Source: Moritella sp. Urea-trap-13
GTDB lineage: Bacteria; Pseudomonadota; Gammaproteobacteria; Enterobacterales; Moritellaceae
Assembly: GCF_002836355.1 (NCBI RefSeq)
Contig: NZ_PJCA01000031.1
Coordinates: 1,533,349 to 1,597,348, forward strand
Length of the DNA stretch: 64,000 bases
Reading direction: 5' to 3'
Positions 56,501 through 64,000 of the stretch are shown piece by piece. Position 1 is the stretch's first letter. Each line of letters begins with the position of its first letter. The position numbers were made by a program, and so were the translations under genes. Below the pieces are notes generated by a model. The model was given only the letters and a program-made list of their open reading frames with translations, made no database searches and was not told the origin of the DNA.

Positions 56501-59500
56501 GCCTGCACAGCCTCAAACTCAACCTTCTCAATTGCATCACTACCTATATCAAGCTCAATAGAACCTGATACCGTTTGGCTATTTTCTGTTTCTGTAATCG
56601 TTGTGCCACTATCAAGACCGAAGACAGGATCTGCACCATCTTGAATGGTTATATCTACCTCAGCAGGCGTTAATAAATCATCACCATCGGTGTCTTTCGC
56701 TTGTACAGGAATACGAATGGTAATCTCATCAGTATTATCACCGACCTTAACAAAACCATCACTATCTGTTAGTTTATTATGATCCAGTGGTAGGTGCTGC
56801 TTGAACTCAACATTCACATTGATATCGTCACCCGCTTGAGTACCCGATAGTGTGATAGTTACAGCTACATCTCCACCAGTCGTGGTGCCGACTAAAGTCG
56901 AGCCATCTACACTGAGCACGAAGTCTAACTTTTCACCACCCGACGTTAACTCCAACTCCAATTCATCAATCAATGCATTTCTTTGTGTCGAATCGATGTT
57001 CACTGATGTTGGGTCGAGGCGATCTTCTCCTGCCGTTACCTTAAAAGAATCTGACGTTGTTTTAGGATAGGTCGTTCCGCCCGTTGGCGTTTCAAGATCC
57101 CCTTCAACTGCAGTCATTGCGTGACCTTCGCCGCCGGTTGCATCACTGCCATCTACAACGTCAATGTTAATGGTGCCGCGAGCAGTATCGCCATCATCAT
57201 CTATCACGAGTACTTTGATTGGTAAGTTCAGCAGGTTATCAGCCCCCTGATCCAACTCGCCAGTGATTTTCGCCGTGTAATTACCATCATTACCAATGGT
57301 AACTTCAAGTACCGTCTTGCCTTCACTATCTTTCAGCAGTAATACCTGACCATTCACTTCAACTGTCGTTGCAAGCCCATTACTGGTGACGCCATCAAAG
57401 CCAGATTGCATATTTGCATCATCAAATACGATAGATGCGATCTCGTCACTGCCCGTATCAACAACAATACTGCTCGAGATAACTTTGCCTTCTTGATCTT
57501 GCTCATTCAGAGAAATTCCAGAATCAACACCGAATGATGGTAATTGGCCATCTTTGATCGTTACAATCACATTGGCAGTATCACCAAGATCATCACCATC
57601 GGTATCCTTACCCTGAATAGGTAAATTGATGGCAATACTGTCGTCATCAATGCTAATAAGCCCAGAGCTATTACCTGATTTATTGTGATCCAATGGTTTA
57701 CTTTGTATAACCTCAATTGCCACATTAACATTTTGACCATCTTGCACTGCGACTAACGTTATCGTGATAACTTCAACACCATTAACAGTGCCCACTAAAA
57801 CACCATTAACATCATTGCTAAATTCAACCTGTTCGCCACCTGATGTTAACTCTGCTTCTAGTTCTGTAATCAATGCTGCTATTTTATTTGGGTCGAAACC
57901 TACAGTTGAAACATCAAGATGATCTTCCCCACCTGTTATTGCAATTTCTGTATTGCCTTTTATTGGATAGCCATCAGGACTTAAATCTGGCTCTGTTATA
58001 TCAATATTTCCTTGCTCACCAACAGCATTTTCACCGTCAGTTATATTGATATTCATTGAACCGTTTGTGGTGTCACCATCTTTATCAGTTGCCGTTACGT
58101 TCAGGGTTATTTTCACTAAATCACTAACGTCTTTTTGATCAACGGGACCCGTTACTTTGACTACATACGATCCATCTGTATTTATCGTCACCGTCATTAC
58201 GGGAGCATTGCTGCTGTCGAATACTGTAAGAGTGCGTCCAGAATCTGATACCACAGTAGTAGTTGCAGCACCGTTACTAGTGATACCTGTTAAACTCGGC
58301 TGAGAAGATTGGAACGCAATCGTATCAATAGCGTCAGAGCCCACATTCAGTGGGATTTGCCCATAAATCACATCATTTTTGTCTGATGTTTCATTAATGA
58401 TGACACCTAAATCGGTATCAAATGATGGATTCAGACCATCTGTAATGTTAATGACCAGCTGCCCTGTATTGCTTGTATCACCGTCATAGTCTGTCGCTGT
58501 TACATCCAGTTCAAGCTTGATACTATCCCCGTTATTATTGTCTTGTTCTAATGCTTTATCTTGCTTAACAGTATACGTACCGTCTTTATTCATCGTGATA
58601 GTCAACACAGGTTGACCATCATTTGGAGCACCATCAATCACGACGGTAATAACATTGTCATTCACGGAGTAACGGGTATCTTGTCCATTGGATTTTACAT
58701 CATTAAGTGAGGATTGTGTCGTGAGGAAATCAACGCTGCCAATGTTATCACTGCCTAAATCTAGATCGATTTCCCCTTGGACCGTTTGAGAGGCTTCAGT
58801 CTCAATAATATTTGTACCATCATCTAAACCAAACTTCGGTTCCTCACCATCCGCAATACTAATGGTGACATTCGCAGGTGCTTCAAGACTATCGCCATCA
58901 CTATCAGTAACTTGAACGGGGACTTTGATACTGATGTTATCGCCAAAAGATGTTACAAAACCAGAAATGTCAGTCGTGTCATGATCAAGAGGTAAACGCT
59001 GCTCAATCTCTAAAGTTGCATTAACATTAGTATCTCCAACTTGCTCACCTTTCAGTGAGATGATCAACGCTATCTCATTACCAGGTATTGTCGTACCAAC
59101 CAACTTACCTTCAGCATTAACAGCAAATATAAGATCTTGACCACCAGAGGTTAAATCGGATTTAAGCTCATCTATTAAGTCGCTAAGTTGAAGGGGATCA
59201 AACGTCACTGTTGTTGGATCGAGACGATCTTCACCTGCTGTTATTGCAAATGTCTCTGACCCGGTCACCGGATAAGTGGTACCGCCAGCAGAGGTATCTA
59301 AATCACCTTCCGTAATGCTAATTACACCACTTTCACCGCCTTTCGCATCGCTGCCGTCAGTCACTCTGATGTTAATGGTGCCGCTAGCAGTATCGCCATC
59401 ATCATCTGTTACGAGTACTTTGATTGGTAAGTTCAGCAGGTTATTAATATCTTGATCTAACTCTCCGGTGATTTTCGCCGTGTAAGAACCACCGTTATTA

Positions 59501-62500
59501 ATAGTGACTTCAAGTACAGTCTTACCATCACTGTCTTTCAGTAGTAATACCTGACCACTCACTTCAACTGCCGTTGCAAGCCCATTACTGGTGACATTTT
59601 CAAAGCCTGATTGCATATTTGCATCATCAAATACGATAGATGCAATCTCGTCACTGCCCGTATCAACAACAATACTGCTTGAGATAACTTTGCCTTCTTG
59701 AGTTTCTTCGTTCAGAGAAATACCAGTATCAACACCAAATGATGGCAATTGACCATCTTTGATCGTTACCGTAACAACCGCAGGGTTATCTAAGCTATCA
59801 CCATCGGTATCTTTACCTTGCAGAGGAACATTGATTGCAATACTTTCACCATTTTCGCTGACATATCCCGTACTATTCCCCAACTCGTTATGATCCAGAG
59901 GGAGAAGTTGATCGACTTTTACTGTCACAGTAACATCTTGACCAGCTTGAACCGCGGTCACGGTCACGCTAACTGCAATGTCACCATTTGGAAGCTTACC
60001 AACTAGCACACCATTTTCGAGTGTAAATACCAGTTGTTCACCACCAGAAGTTAATTCTGCTTCTAGCTCAGCAATTAATGTTCCTGTGTCATCAATGCCG
60101 ACGGTGTTGACATCAAGACGATCTTCACCTGCCTTCAGCGTGATATCAGTCTCAGCTGACACTGGATAGCCACTTGGACTTAAATCAGGCTCAGTAATTT
60201 CCACATTAGCAGTTTCATTACCGCTACCATTCAGGCCATCAGTAATGCTGATTTTCATCTCGCCTGATGCTGGATCACCGTCTTTATCGGTCGCTATGAC
60301 ACCCAAGTTCAAATCAGTCGATAGGCTATCTCCTTGATCAATGGGACCAGTTACTGTGACGGTATATTTGCCGTCTGTATCGACAGTGATAACCATAATT
60401 AGCTGATTATTGCTATCAAATAATGTGATGGTGTTATCTACCACTTTATAGTCTGTATCATTACCGTTACTGGTAAGGTCGGCGAGATCAATTTGAGTTT
60501 CAGCAAAGACTAACGTTGCAATAGCATCTGAACCCACATCCAGATTCAGTTGCCCTTCTACTGCAACATTTTTATCCGATGTTTCATTAACGGCAAGTAC
60601 AGATTCAGTGTCAAAGAATGGATCTTCGCCATCTTTAATAATGATGCCAACATTAACGGAGTTGGTCAGATCATCACCATCAGTATCGGTTGCCTGAACC
60701 GGTACCTTAATGTGAATTTCATCGTTTTCAGAAGTAACGTAACCCAAAGTATCACCGCTATTGTAGTGATCTAATGGGATGTTTTGGGTTATTTCGACAG
60801 TCACAGTCAGATCTTGATCGTTTTGTGCCGCAGACAGTTCGACCGTCAATGCAACTTGGCCATTTAATCGACCAACAATGTCTCCGTCAGCATTTAAAGA
60901 GAAGGTTAACGCTTGACCGCCAGAAGTCAACTCAGACGCCAACTCCACCATCAAGGCACTAAGTTGTAAAGGGTCAACTTCAACAGAATCAGGAATCAAG
61001 CGATCTGCACCCGCGATAAGTTCAAAATCACCTGAATTCGTTGCAGGATAAGAGGTCCCTACGCCATCGGTATCAAGATCTCCTTCTGCTAATTCAATAG
61101 AGCTTGAACCACCGCCTGCGGCATCATCACCATCAGTAATAGTAATATCCATTGAACCATTCGATGTATCACCGTCTTTATCGGTTGCTGTCACTGCCAA
61201 ATCGATATTAATGCTATCACTCGCACCGTTTTGATCAATAGCCCCAATGACCGTGACCACATATGAGCCATCGGTATCAACAGTTACTATCATTACAGGC
61301 TTACTAGCACTGTCATAAACAGTAATTGTACTGCCTGCCACTACATACGTTGTTGGTAAGCCATTACTTGTTAAATCAATTAATTCAGGTTGGTCAGCTT
61401 GGAAGACAATGCTGTCAATCGTGTCTGAGCCCACATCTAATGGGATCTGACCTGAAATTGTATTGCCTTTCTCGGTTGACTCATTAATTGTCACACCAGA
61501 ATCAGTATCAAACGAAGGATTTGCACCATCTGTTATCGTGATATCTACGTTAGCTGGCGCATCTAAATCATCACCATCGGTATCGGTCGCTTGCACTGGC
61601 ACATTGATGTGAATTTCATCATTAGCGGACGTTATGTAGCCGCCGATGTCGCCAGTATTAGTATGATCTAACGGGACGTTCTGCGTGATGGTTACCGTGA
61701 CTTTCACGTCTTGACCTTGCTGCTCGCCAGACAAAGACACTGTAACCGCAACAACACCGTTTGGTAAAGTACCAACCAGATTGCCGTCACCATCGACTGT
61801 AAAGGTTAGTTTTTCGCCGCCCGATGTCAGTTCATCTTGCAGTTCTGCGATTAAATTACTTTGTAATGCAGGGTCAATTTTGACTGAACTCGGCACTAAG
61901 CTATCTTCGCCTGCTTTAATAACGAACGAACCTGATTGTGATGCTGGGTAAGTGGTATCAGTACCACCAACACCGTTACCATCAACATCTAAATCACCTT
62001 CAGCCAGTGTTAGCTTACCTTGATCTCCACCTGCGGCATTGCTGCCATCAGTGAGGCTAATTGCCAGTGTGCCGTCAGTGCTATCGCCATCATTATCGGT
62101 CGCTGTCACACCCAAATTAATATTGGTTAATTCACTGTCACTTTGATCAACAGGACCAGTGACAATTACTTCGTATGAACCATCCGTCGCGATAGTGACG
62201 ATCATCACCGTATCGCCCGCGCTGTCGAGCACGGTTAATATATTATCAACAACCGTAAACGTGGTCGCTGCGCCGTTACTCGTAATGCCAGTTAATCCTG
62301 GTTGCGCTGCTTGGAAGACAATGCTGTCAATCGCATCTGAGCCCACATTTAATGGGATCTGACCAGACATGGTCTCGCCTTTATCATCGGTCTCATTAAT
62401 TGTCACTCCAGAATCAGTACCAAACGAAGGATTTTCACCGTCAGTAATTGTGATATCTACATTGGCTGGCGCCTCTAAATCATCACCGTCGGTATCGGTT

Positions 62501-64000
62501 GCTTGCACCGGCACATTGATGTGAATGTTGTCACCGTCAAAAGTAACGTAACCACCATCACTTGAACCGTTATGGTCTAACGGCACATTCTGCGTGATGC
62601 TCACCGTAACCTTCACGTCTTGACCTTGCTGCTCGCCAGATAAAGACACCGTCACCGCAACAACACCGCTTGGTAAAGTACCAACAAGATTGCCGTCACC
62701 ATCGACACTAAAGGTCAGCGCTTCTCCGCCCGAGGTTAGTTCAGCTTCTAGCTCTGCGATTAACGTAGCTTGCAAAGCAGGGTCGATAACAATTGAATCA
62801 GGAACAAGACGATCTTCACCCGCTTGAATCACAAACGAGCCAGATTGCGATGCAGGATAAGTGGTATCAGTACCACCAACACCATTACCGTCAACATCTA
62901 AATCACCTTCAGCCAGTGTTAGCACACCTTCATCGCCACCCGCAGCATTACTGCCATCAGTAAGGGTAATATCCAATGTGCCGGCAGTGCTATCGCCATC
63001 TTTATCAGTCGCTGTAACGTTCAGGTCAATATTAACCTTATCACTCGCGTCTTTCTGATCAACTGGACCAGTCACGGTGACTTTATACGAACCGTCAGTC
63101 GCGATGATCACTGTCATCACTGGTTTATCTGCGCTATCCAGTACCGTTAATGTATTACCGACAACCGTGAATGTAGTCGCCTGACCATTACTCGTAATGC
63201 CAGCAAGACTTGGTTGATTTGATTGGAATGCGATGGTCGCGATTTCATCAGAACCCACATTCAGCGGGATCTGACCTTCAATTACCTTATTTTCGTCTGT
63301 TGACTCATTAATTGTTACACCAGAATCAGTACCAAACGATGGATTTGCACCATCTGTTATCGTGATATCTACATTAGCTGGCGCATCTAAATCATCACCG
63401 TCGGTATCGGTCGCTTGCACTGGCACATTGATGTGAATATTGTCACCGTCAAAAGTTACGTAACCACCATCACTTGAACCGTTATGGTCTAACGGGACAT
63501 TCTGCGTGATGCTCACTGTAACCTTCACGTCTTGACCTTGCTGCTCGCCAGATAAAGACACCGTCACCGCAACAACACCGCTTGGTAAAGTACCAACAAG
63601 ATTGCCGTCACTATCGACGCTAAAGCTCAGCGCTTCTCCACCCGAGGTTAGTTCAGCTTCCAGCTCTGCGATTAACGCAGCTTGCAAAGCAGGGTCGATA
63701 ACAATTGAATCAGGAACAAGACGATCTTCACCCGCTTGAATCACAAACGAGCCAGATTGTGATGCAGGGTAAGTGGTATCAGTACCACCAACACCAACAC
63801 CAACACCAACACCATTACCGTCAACATCCAAATCGCCTTCAGCCAGTGTTAGCACACCGTCATCGCCACCCGCGGCATTACTGCCATCAGTAAGGGTAAT
63901 ATCCAATGTGCCGTCTATGCTATCGCCATCTTTATCGGTCGCAGTCACGTTCAGGTCAATATTGACCTTATCACTCGCGTCTTTCTGATCAACTGGACCT
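47554..64000 (-). CDS. Giant type I secreted RTX adhesin with T1SS-143-like repeats (N-terminus outside window)
   Basis: The frame is open to the right edge without a stop, so only the C-terminal ~5,480 residues are seen. From the N side: about ten modules of ~300 residues, each holding two T1SS-143-like halves (landmarks PLDH and TDTDGDDL), then cadherin/VCBS-like domains with ITVNPVNDAPVN-type junctions, and finally two successive units of RTX nonapeptides (GGxGxDxLx) each followed by a type I secretion domain (DxITDFxxxxDxLDLSxLL). It is very acidic, Thr/Asp/Gly-rich and has only few Cys, as calcium-bound extracellular proteins are. Such proteins attach cells to surfaces, ice or hosts and are exported by LapB/C-E-type systems, not in the window. 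An ATG at 63948 is an internal codon. Confidence 0.93.
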   Translation of the reverse strand, partial: GPVDQKDASDKVNIDLNVTATDKDGDSIDGTLDITLTDGSNAAGGDDGVLTLAEGDLDVDGNGVGVGVGVGGTDTTYPASQSGSFVIQAGEDRLVPDSIVIDPALQAALIAELEAELTSGGEALSFSVDSDGNLVGTLPSGVVAVTVSLSGEQQGQDVKVTVSITQNVPLDHNGSSDGGYVTFDGDNIHINVPVQATDTDGDDLDAPANVDITITDGANPSFGTDSGVTINESTDENKVIEGQIPLNVGSDEIATIAFQSNQPSLAGITSNGQATTFTVVGNTLTVLDSADKPVMTVIIATDGSYKVTVTGPVDQKDASDKVNIDLNVTATDKDGDSTAGTLDITLTDGSNAAGGDEGVLTLAEGDLDVDGNGVGGTDTTYPASQSGSFVIQAGEDRLVPDSIVIDPALQATLIAELEAELTSGGEALTFSVDGDGNLVGTLPSGVVAVTVSLSGEQQGQDVKVTVSITQNVPLDHNGSSDGGYVTFDGDNIHINVPVQATDTDGDDLEAPANVDITITDGENPSFGTDSGVTINETDDKGETMSGQIPLNVGSDAIDSIVFQAAQPGLTGITSNGAATTFTVVDNILTVLDSAGDTVMIVTIATDGSYEVIVTGPVDQSDSELTNINLGVTATDNDGDSTDGTLAISLTDGSNAAGGDQGKLTLAEGDLDVDGNGVGGTDTTYPASQSGSFVIKAGEDSLVPSSVKIDPALQSNLIAELQDELTSGGEKLTFTVDGDGNLVGTLPNGVVAVTVSLSGEQQGQDVKVTVTITQNVPLDHTNTGDIGGYITSANDEIHINVPVQATDTDGDDLDAPANVDITITDGANPSFDTDSGVTINESTEKGNTISGQIPLDVGSDTIDSIVFQADQPELIDLTSNGLPTTYVVAGSTITVYDSASKPVMIVTVDTDGSYVVTVIGAIDQNGASDSINIDLAVTATDKDGDTSNGSMDITITDGDDAAGGGSSSIELAEGDLDTDGVGTSYPATNSGDFELIAGADRLIPDSVEVDPLQLSALMVELASELTSGGQALTFSLNADGDIVGRLNGQVALTVELSAAQNDQDLTVTVEITQNIPLDHYNSGDTLGYVTSENDEIHIKVPVQATDTDGDDLTNSVNVGIIIKDGEDPFFDTESVLAVNETSDKNVAVEGQLNLDVGSDAIATLVFAETQIDLADLTSNGNDTDYKVVDNTITLFDSNNQLIMVITVDTDGKYTVTVTGPIDQGDSLSTDLNLGVIATDKDGDPASGEMKISITDGLNGSGNETANVEITEPDLSPSGYPVSAETDITLKAGEDRLDVNTVGIDDTGTLIAELEAELTSGGEQLVFTLENGVLVGKLPNGDIAVSVTVTAVQAGQDVTVTVKVDQLLPLDHNELGNSTGYVSENGESIAINVPLQGKDTDGDSLDNPAVVTVTIKDGQLPSFGVDTGISLNEETQEGKVISSSIVVDTGSDEIASIVFDDANMQSGFENVTSNGLATAVEVSGQVLLLKDSDGKTVLEVTINNGGSYTAKITGELDQDINNLLNLPIKVLVTDDDGDTASGTINIRVTDGSDAKGGESGVISITEGDLDTSAGGTTYPVTGSETFAITAGEDRLDPTTVTFDPLQLSDLIDELKSDLTSGGQDLIFAVNAEGKLVGTTIPGNEIALIISLKGEQVGDTNVNATLEIEQRLPLDHDTTDISGFVTSFGDNISIKVPVQVTDSDGDSLEAPANVTISIADGEEPKFGLDDGTNIIETEASQTVQGEIDLDLGSDNIGSVDFLTTQSSLNDVKSNGQDTRYSVNDNVITVVIDGAPNDGQPVLTITMNKDGTYTVKQDKALEQDNNNGDSIKLELDVTATDYDGDTSNTGQLVINITDGLNPSFDTDLGVIINETSDKNDVIYGQIPLNVGSDAIDTIAFQSSQPSLTGITSNGAATTTVVSDSGRTLTVFDSSNAPVMTVTINTDGSYVVKVTGPVDQKDVSDLVKITLNVTATDKDGDTTNGSMNINITDGENAVGEQGNIDITEPDLSPDGYPIKGNTEIAITGGEDHLDVSTVGFDPNKIAALITELEAELTSGGEQVEFSNDVNGVLVGTVNGVEVITITLVAVQDGQNVNVAIEVIQSKPLDHNKSGNSSGLISIDDDSIAINLPIQGKDTDGDDLGDTANVIVTIKDGQLPSFGVDSGISLNEQDQEGKVISSSIVVDTGSDEIASIVFDDANMQSGFDGVTSNGLATTVEVNGQVLLLKDSEGKTVLEVTIGNDGNYTAKITGELDQGADNLLNLPIKVLVIDDDGDTARGTINIDVVDGSDATGGEGHAMTAVEGDLETPTGGTTYPKTTSDSFKVTAGEDRLDPTSVNIDSTQRNALIDELELELTSGGEKLDFVLSVDGSTLVGTTTGGDVAVTITLSGTQAGDDINVNVEFKQHLPLDHNKLTDSDGFVKVGDNTDEITIRIPVQAKDTDGDDLLTPAEVDITIQDGADPVFGLDSGTTITETENSQTVSGSIELDIGSDAIEKVEFEAVQASLDGLTTNGQATTYTVNGDVISVTIDGGTNNNDPVLTITMNNDGTYAVKQDEPLDQDSTKEDKIDLSLGVTATDKDGDVSNIGKIIISIKDGQDATGENVTANLTVVEGDLENPATDKAYPSTGAGSFTVEAVNDNLVANTMRIEDLVQTELLTELNSLTSNGAPLTFTLSVDAYDVITITGITQTGRTEILQITLTPTQETNGDVSVAMTIEQSGPLDHNNGSGDYVKVGDDAINVRIPVQMTDSDGDDLDKPVNVNVTITDGDDPKFGVDSTVNLEDGNNAGLVKGQIDVDTGSDEVVKVYFDNTQSSLNGLTSNGGETSYTVSADGSSIVVTLDSKPNVVVMNITVDIDGNYTVQQKQPIDQVDDQAGDNENIILNVLADDKDGDTSAPGHINIVVNDGTNAGGGQTGTITITEGDLTPEGIESPYPVIGSTTIKVDAGVDRLDPNSVEIDSSTIEALITELQNELTAGGEDIAFTYNENTGTLTGVAAGVVVMTVVVSAVQRANGDDVDITISIRQNQPLDHKDGNADGMVSTDGDKISIKVPVQVADTDGDKLDKGISVDVTINDGTDPVITGFESMSVNESALNGNNQNHQGSDPSSKDEKSKGKITVDSGSDEVTDFVIDVATFNQQNAGVLMSDGQQITLSYNSNNSNNGNYIGKVGNTTIFVITLSNSGEYKFILRGNVDHKEGGATDDELIITLPVQAIDQDGDKSNTVNVPVTIKDDEPTATDITLNMVEGSTSTLEDVLSIVGEGADDATVTALIVDGVRIPLDTLPKSGEYYQYEVKDGVTVLGILLITAEGETYFSANGDLDHAIEDITKLIDVEITDGDGDTDTSKITLEISDQDAKLTTQNSTGLEDNGSASDTIASNYHGITINMDINVGDLDRGEAVGNVTITAPTPAHGVFIYDDGNGTIITLAYTDGKVTIPAAAFELQADGVTYTLGGVTFLPDSDFSTIGSDFTIDGGKLTFDVSAEIVNSDGSTHPNMDGKFTISVDGVADIPTWDDANTTYHYTVTEDTDNVDLNLTAVLQDDDGSNTSSEDLYYFITIIAGDGTLVGDNLVETSIGSGIYKVAAADIGSVQVDPADNFSGDIKLDVYAQSEERDNHNTADSVHKEIIINVNPDADEATMKVKRIESDEDVLINLKDHILLTPQDDNTDNSESLFVRISGLPTGAILLLGGDIQNIVDGEDYYEVKYDAIDGLQLKPTPESNVDFTFTVEGVVKDTAPVTEPNGTTTEVVNEFVTGSQTIEVDLTGVADKPSFELDTSTWTPLPDDRIGLETTISEDGEAKFDFGVISGEIAKIPDGITDTSETLSLVISNIPEGVKIFDANGNVQALVYVGTDDNGNPRYEVKLSTLNGITITPPLHSTLDIDLAVRLVVTENDGDSKSFDGNLVVHVLPVIDAPLTYTTESTGLEDGLIELNWKPELTDSKEMIIGLEFADVPDGYYLLIGTKQFIPVDGKITFSNDPTFDPAESIYLKAPKDSDVDFILKTKITVIEDDVDSSADAKETEIVGILNVNIDAVVEDDGILAIVETDVDGVVTYTNSITSDANGVIDINVNTTGDQTFTGGLSFIEDDLSSNEVIEKVIITFVDADGNTITDQAVLDQFFVAGGINNGDGSWTVPKSELGNLKITATEDQVSTVYVKVSAEIRDLGDNSESDSSNTVIKDANIELEFIGSSGSTLLAGNIDVDNDVIIIGTEDTRLNFGDQLDAFISVNITDSVNHDVFTLVISADDLPAGASITGTEYNYETGEYVFNVTVGPDGKVDLSAVGMSLPKDFAGDFELDVKYVTTDTVSGDVKEVTDTIPVQVTPVVDIPGNSQTGDNTPEIKISVVKTSGLDTDKQPITDGSTDQEYEKVAYEDGDITLDLSVVLADSSTSLNEGLETVTSVTLTVDAAQGFFVATDGSLVSEITLPASELGNIQFRPVEDFSGSVSVGVKVDITDTADFDKIGGSATDTGSYTTDVNFEVVAVNDAVNWTGTDKVVIGQEDAGGVSLVGIGGSIVDVDGSEQILSMKLTGVPDGFTIEGAANNSNGEWSISLPSGQTTFNLDNIKVIPPENFSGKVELNVVVYSKEDSLTEVVEHSTSITIDVQPVADRVDTDVETEASGTENDTAGIDLILNVEAFDDEDSYDGSDANVTEKGPEGLQITLSNVPDSSSITLPDGVAGSVTNMGGGIWVVTVESSDIDKLIFHPGDANSANWDGNINVDIRAVDNGVVAEDSIAIDKTIHIEVEAENDAPVNVLPSDLTADEDVPLLITSLKVVDVDVNETVGSKMTVTLNVGNGTINVPDSFDWAALGLTVTGEGSKELIITGSLDDINALLASGVEYTGDTNFNGDDTLVMTTNDQANSGTGPAEGLTDTDSITITVNPVNDAPVNTVPDSVTAVEDYNGTVITGMQISDVDVDVGETGSTNAMSVTLSVVNGILSVVIPDGSSVTVTGQGTDSVIITGSMDDINALLNNGVTYEGDDNYSGVDELTMTTYDGGNVGSGNEHTATSKVPVTVTPKADAPTLSLDNSFIQTAAIRGSLGTMIPLLGLIAALTDTDGSETLSIMVKNLAGGQLVNSNGDVIAGNQNDGSWIITKEDFSDLNVIGLPEGENNLEVVAVSEETYGSKAESTPVDINIVVDNLANTGNQIGGSSNSDAANLVIDSSAEATLLGGAGNDILIGGTASDILIGGAGDDILWGGIQNGSGDGVKDTFVWQTGDFGTAGNAATDNIMDFEVAFDTIDLTNAFSSYDAMSLSDLSSLIKLTGNGADSTLEIYDDQGGLVQNIVLNGVAESVLLGNDPAGMSNEDKLGALLNSGQLDVADNFGNGDSNSLNAGDSGESLYGFDGSDTLIGGDGADILSGGEGDDILTGGNGRDLFTWEDSTSGIDTITDFTLDEDQLDLSQILSDGDDDKFTMEDLLAHKDSGDLAASFDADGNVNLTVKTEENQEQNIVLHHIDSASFGGVSEADILNQLFSHDAFKVDPNS
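47891..47992 (-). repeat. Second (distal) RTX nonapeptide block
   Basis: GSDTLIGGDGADILSGGEGDDILTGGNGRD: three or four calcium-binding repeats. Followed by the last type I secretion domain (FTWEDSTSGIDTITDFTLDEDQLDLS). Confidence 0.85.
48417..48512 (-). repeat. First (proximal) RTX nonapeptide block
   Basis: LLGGAGNDILIGGTASDILIGGAGDDILWGG. Followed by a complete secretion-like domain (DTFVWQTGDFGTAGNAATDNIMDFEVAFDTIDLTNAF), which is then followed again by another RTX block. Confidence 0.85.
54500..64000 (-). repeat. Array of about ten ~900-bp tandem modules in the adhesin
   Basis: The element coding the 'IHINVPVQ' strand begins at 60712, 61609, 62521 and 63433, giving spacings of 897, 912 and 912 bp. 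The PLDH mark occurs ten times to about 54930. The first modules at the right edge are nearly identical in DNA (long runs without change), the later ones more diverged, so copies nearest the edge were duplicated or converted most recently. The array continues outside. Confidence 0.9.
63787..63810 (-). repeat. ACCAAC hexanucleotide repeat, four copies
   Basis: Encodes GVGVGVGV between the modules; the next two modules have a single copy (near 62873 and 61970, GNGVGG). Copy number change keeps the frame. Confidence 0.9.

Noticed and set aside
47747..63988. Many plus-strand ORFs opposite the adhesin
   Set aside because: Serine/proline-rich shadows of the Asp/Gly/Thr-rich repeat gene; no ribosome sites or domains.
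54500..64000. Tandem repeats as a CRISPR array
   Set aside because: Units are ~900 bp and coding; no short repeat-spacer pattern.

Overview
The window looks like a chromosomal stretch of an AT-rich marine gammaproteobacterium, most like Moritella or a close relative in the Alteromonadales/Vibrionales. This rests on gene content and order: accD-folC-dedD-cvpA-purF, asd-pdxB, hinT-lipoprotein-thiK-nagZ, seqA next to ybfF-ybfE-fldA-fur, a ChrR/ECF-sigma locus, and a giant type I secreted RTX adhesin. The taxonomic call is from memory of such gene orders, not from a search. There are no insertion sequences, prophage, rRNA operons or CRISPR arrays.

Layout. 1-771: 3' part of a divergent FtsZ paralogue. 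905-1240: an orphan gene. 1382-1912: five-tRNA operon on the minus strand (Pro-Arg-His-Leu-Pro) with a clear promoter and terminator. 2105-11371: an ECF sigma factor/ChrR zinc anti-sigma pair with a LON-domain gene, and a long run SnoaL-SDR-FAD oxidoreductase-DUF1365-Cfa-like methyltransferase-DUF2878-chalcone-isomerase-like-DUF3833. Three near-identical promoter-like sequences (TGATC[C/G], 18 bases, TATTA) stand before the LON gene, the sigma gene and the SnoaL-led operon. They suggest one ChrR-controlled regulon for membrane lipid modification, probably against singlet oxygen. 11508-22062: housekeeping genes (Nudix, folD, FKBP, cysS, ppiB, lpxH, purF, cvpA, dedD, folC, accD). 22407-30970: truA, fimV, asd, pdxB, fabB, nagZ. 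31043-34551: thiK-like kinase, lipoprotein, hinT, a long QueD-like protein, DUF2750. 34761-38382: PLP enzyme, btuD, btuC, seqA. 38553-42961: ybfF, DUF2788, ybfE, fldA, a small ORF, fur, glnS. 43181-47336: solitary type IV pilin, rfaH, a POT peptide transporter, yciB, a ComEA-like protein.

47554 to the right edge is one open reading frame on the minus strand, the C-terminal 5,481 or so codons of a giant repeat adhesin. About ten modules of roughly 300 residues (DNA period near 900-912 bp) are followed by cadherin-like domains and two successive RTX/type I secretion C-terminal units. Its N-terminus and any secretion genes lie outside the window.

The points most worth following are the ECF/ChrR regulon with its matching promoters, the second FtsZ, the duplicated secretion-signal end and expanding hexanucleotide tract of the adhesin, and an 85-bp inverted-repeat element after folD.
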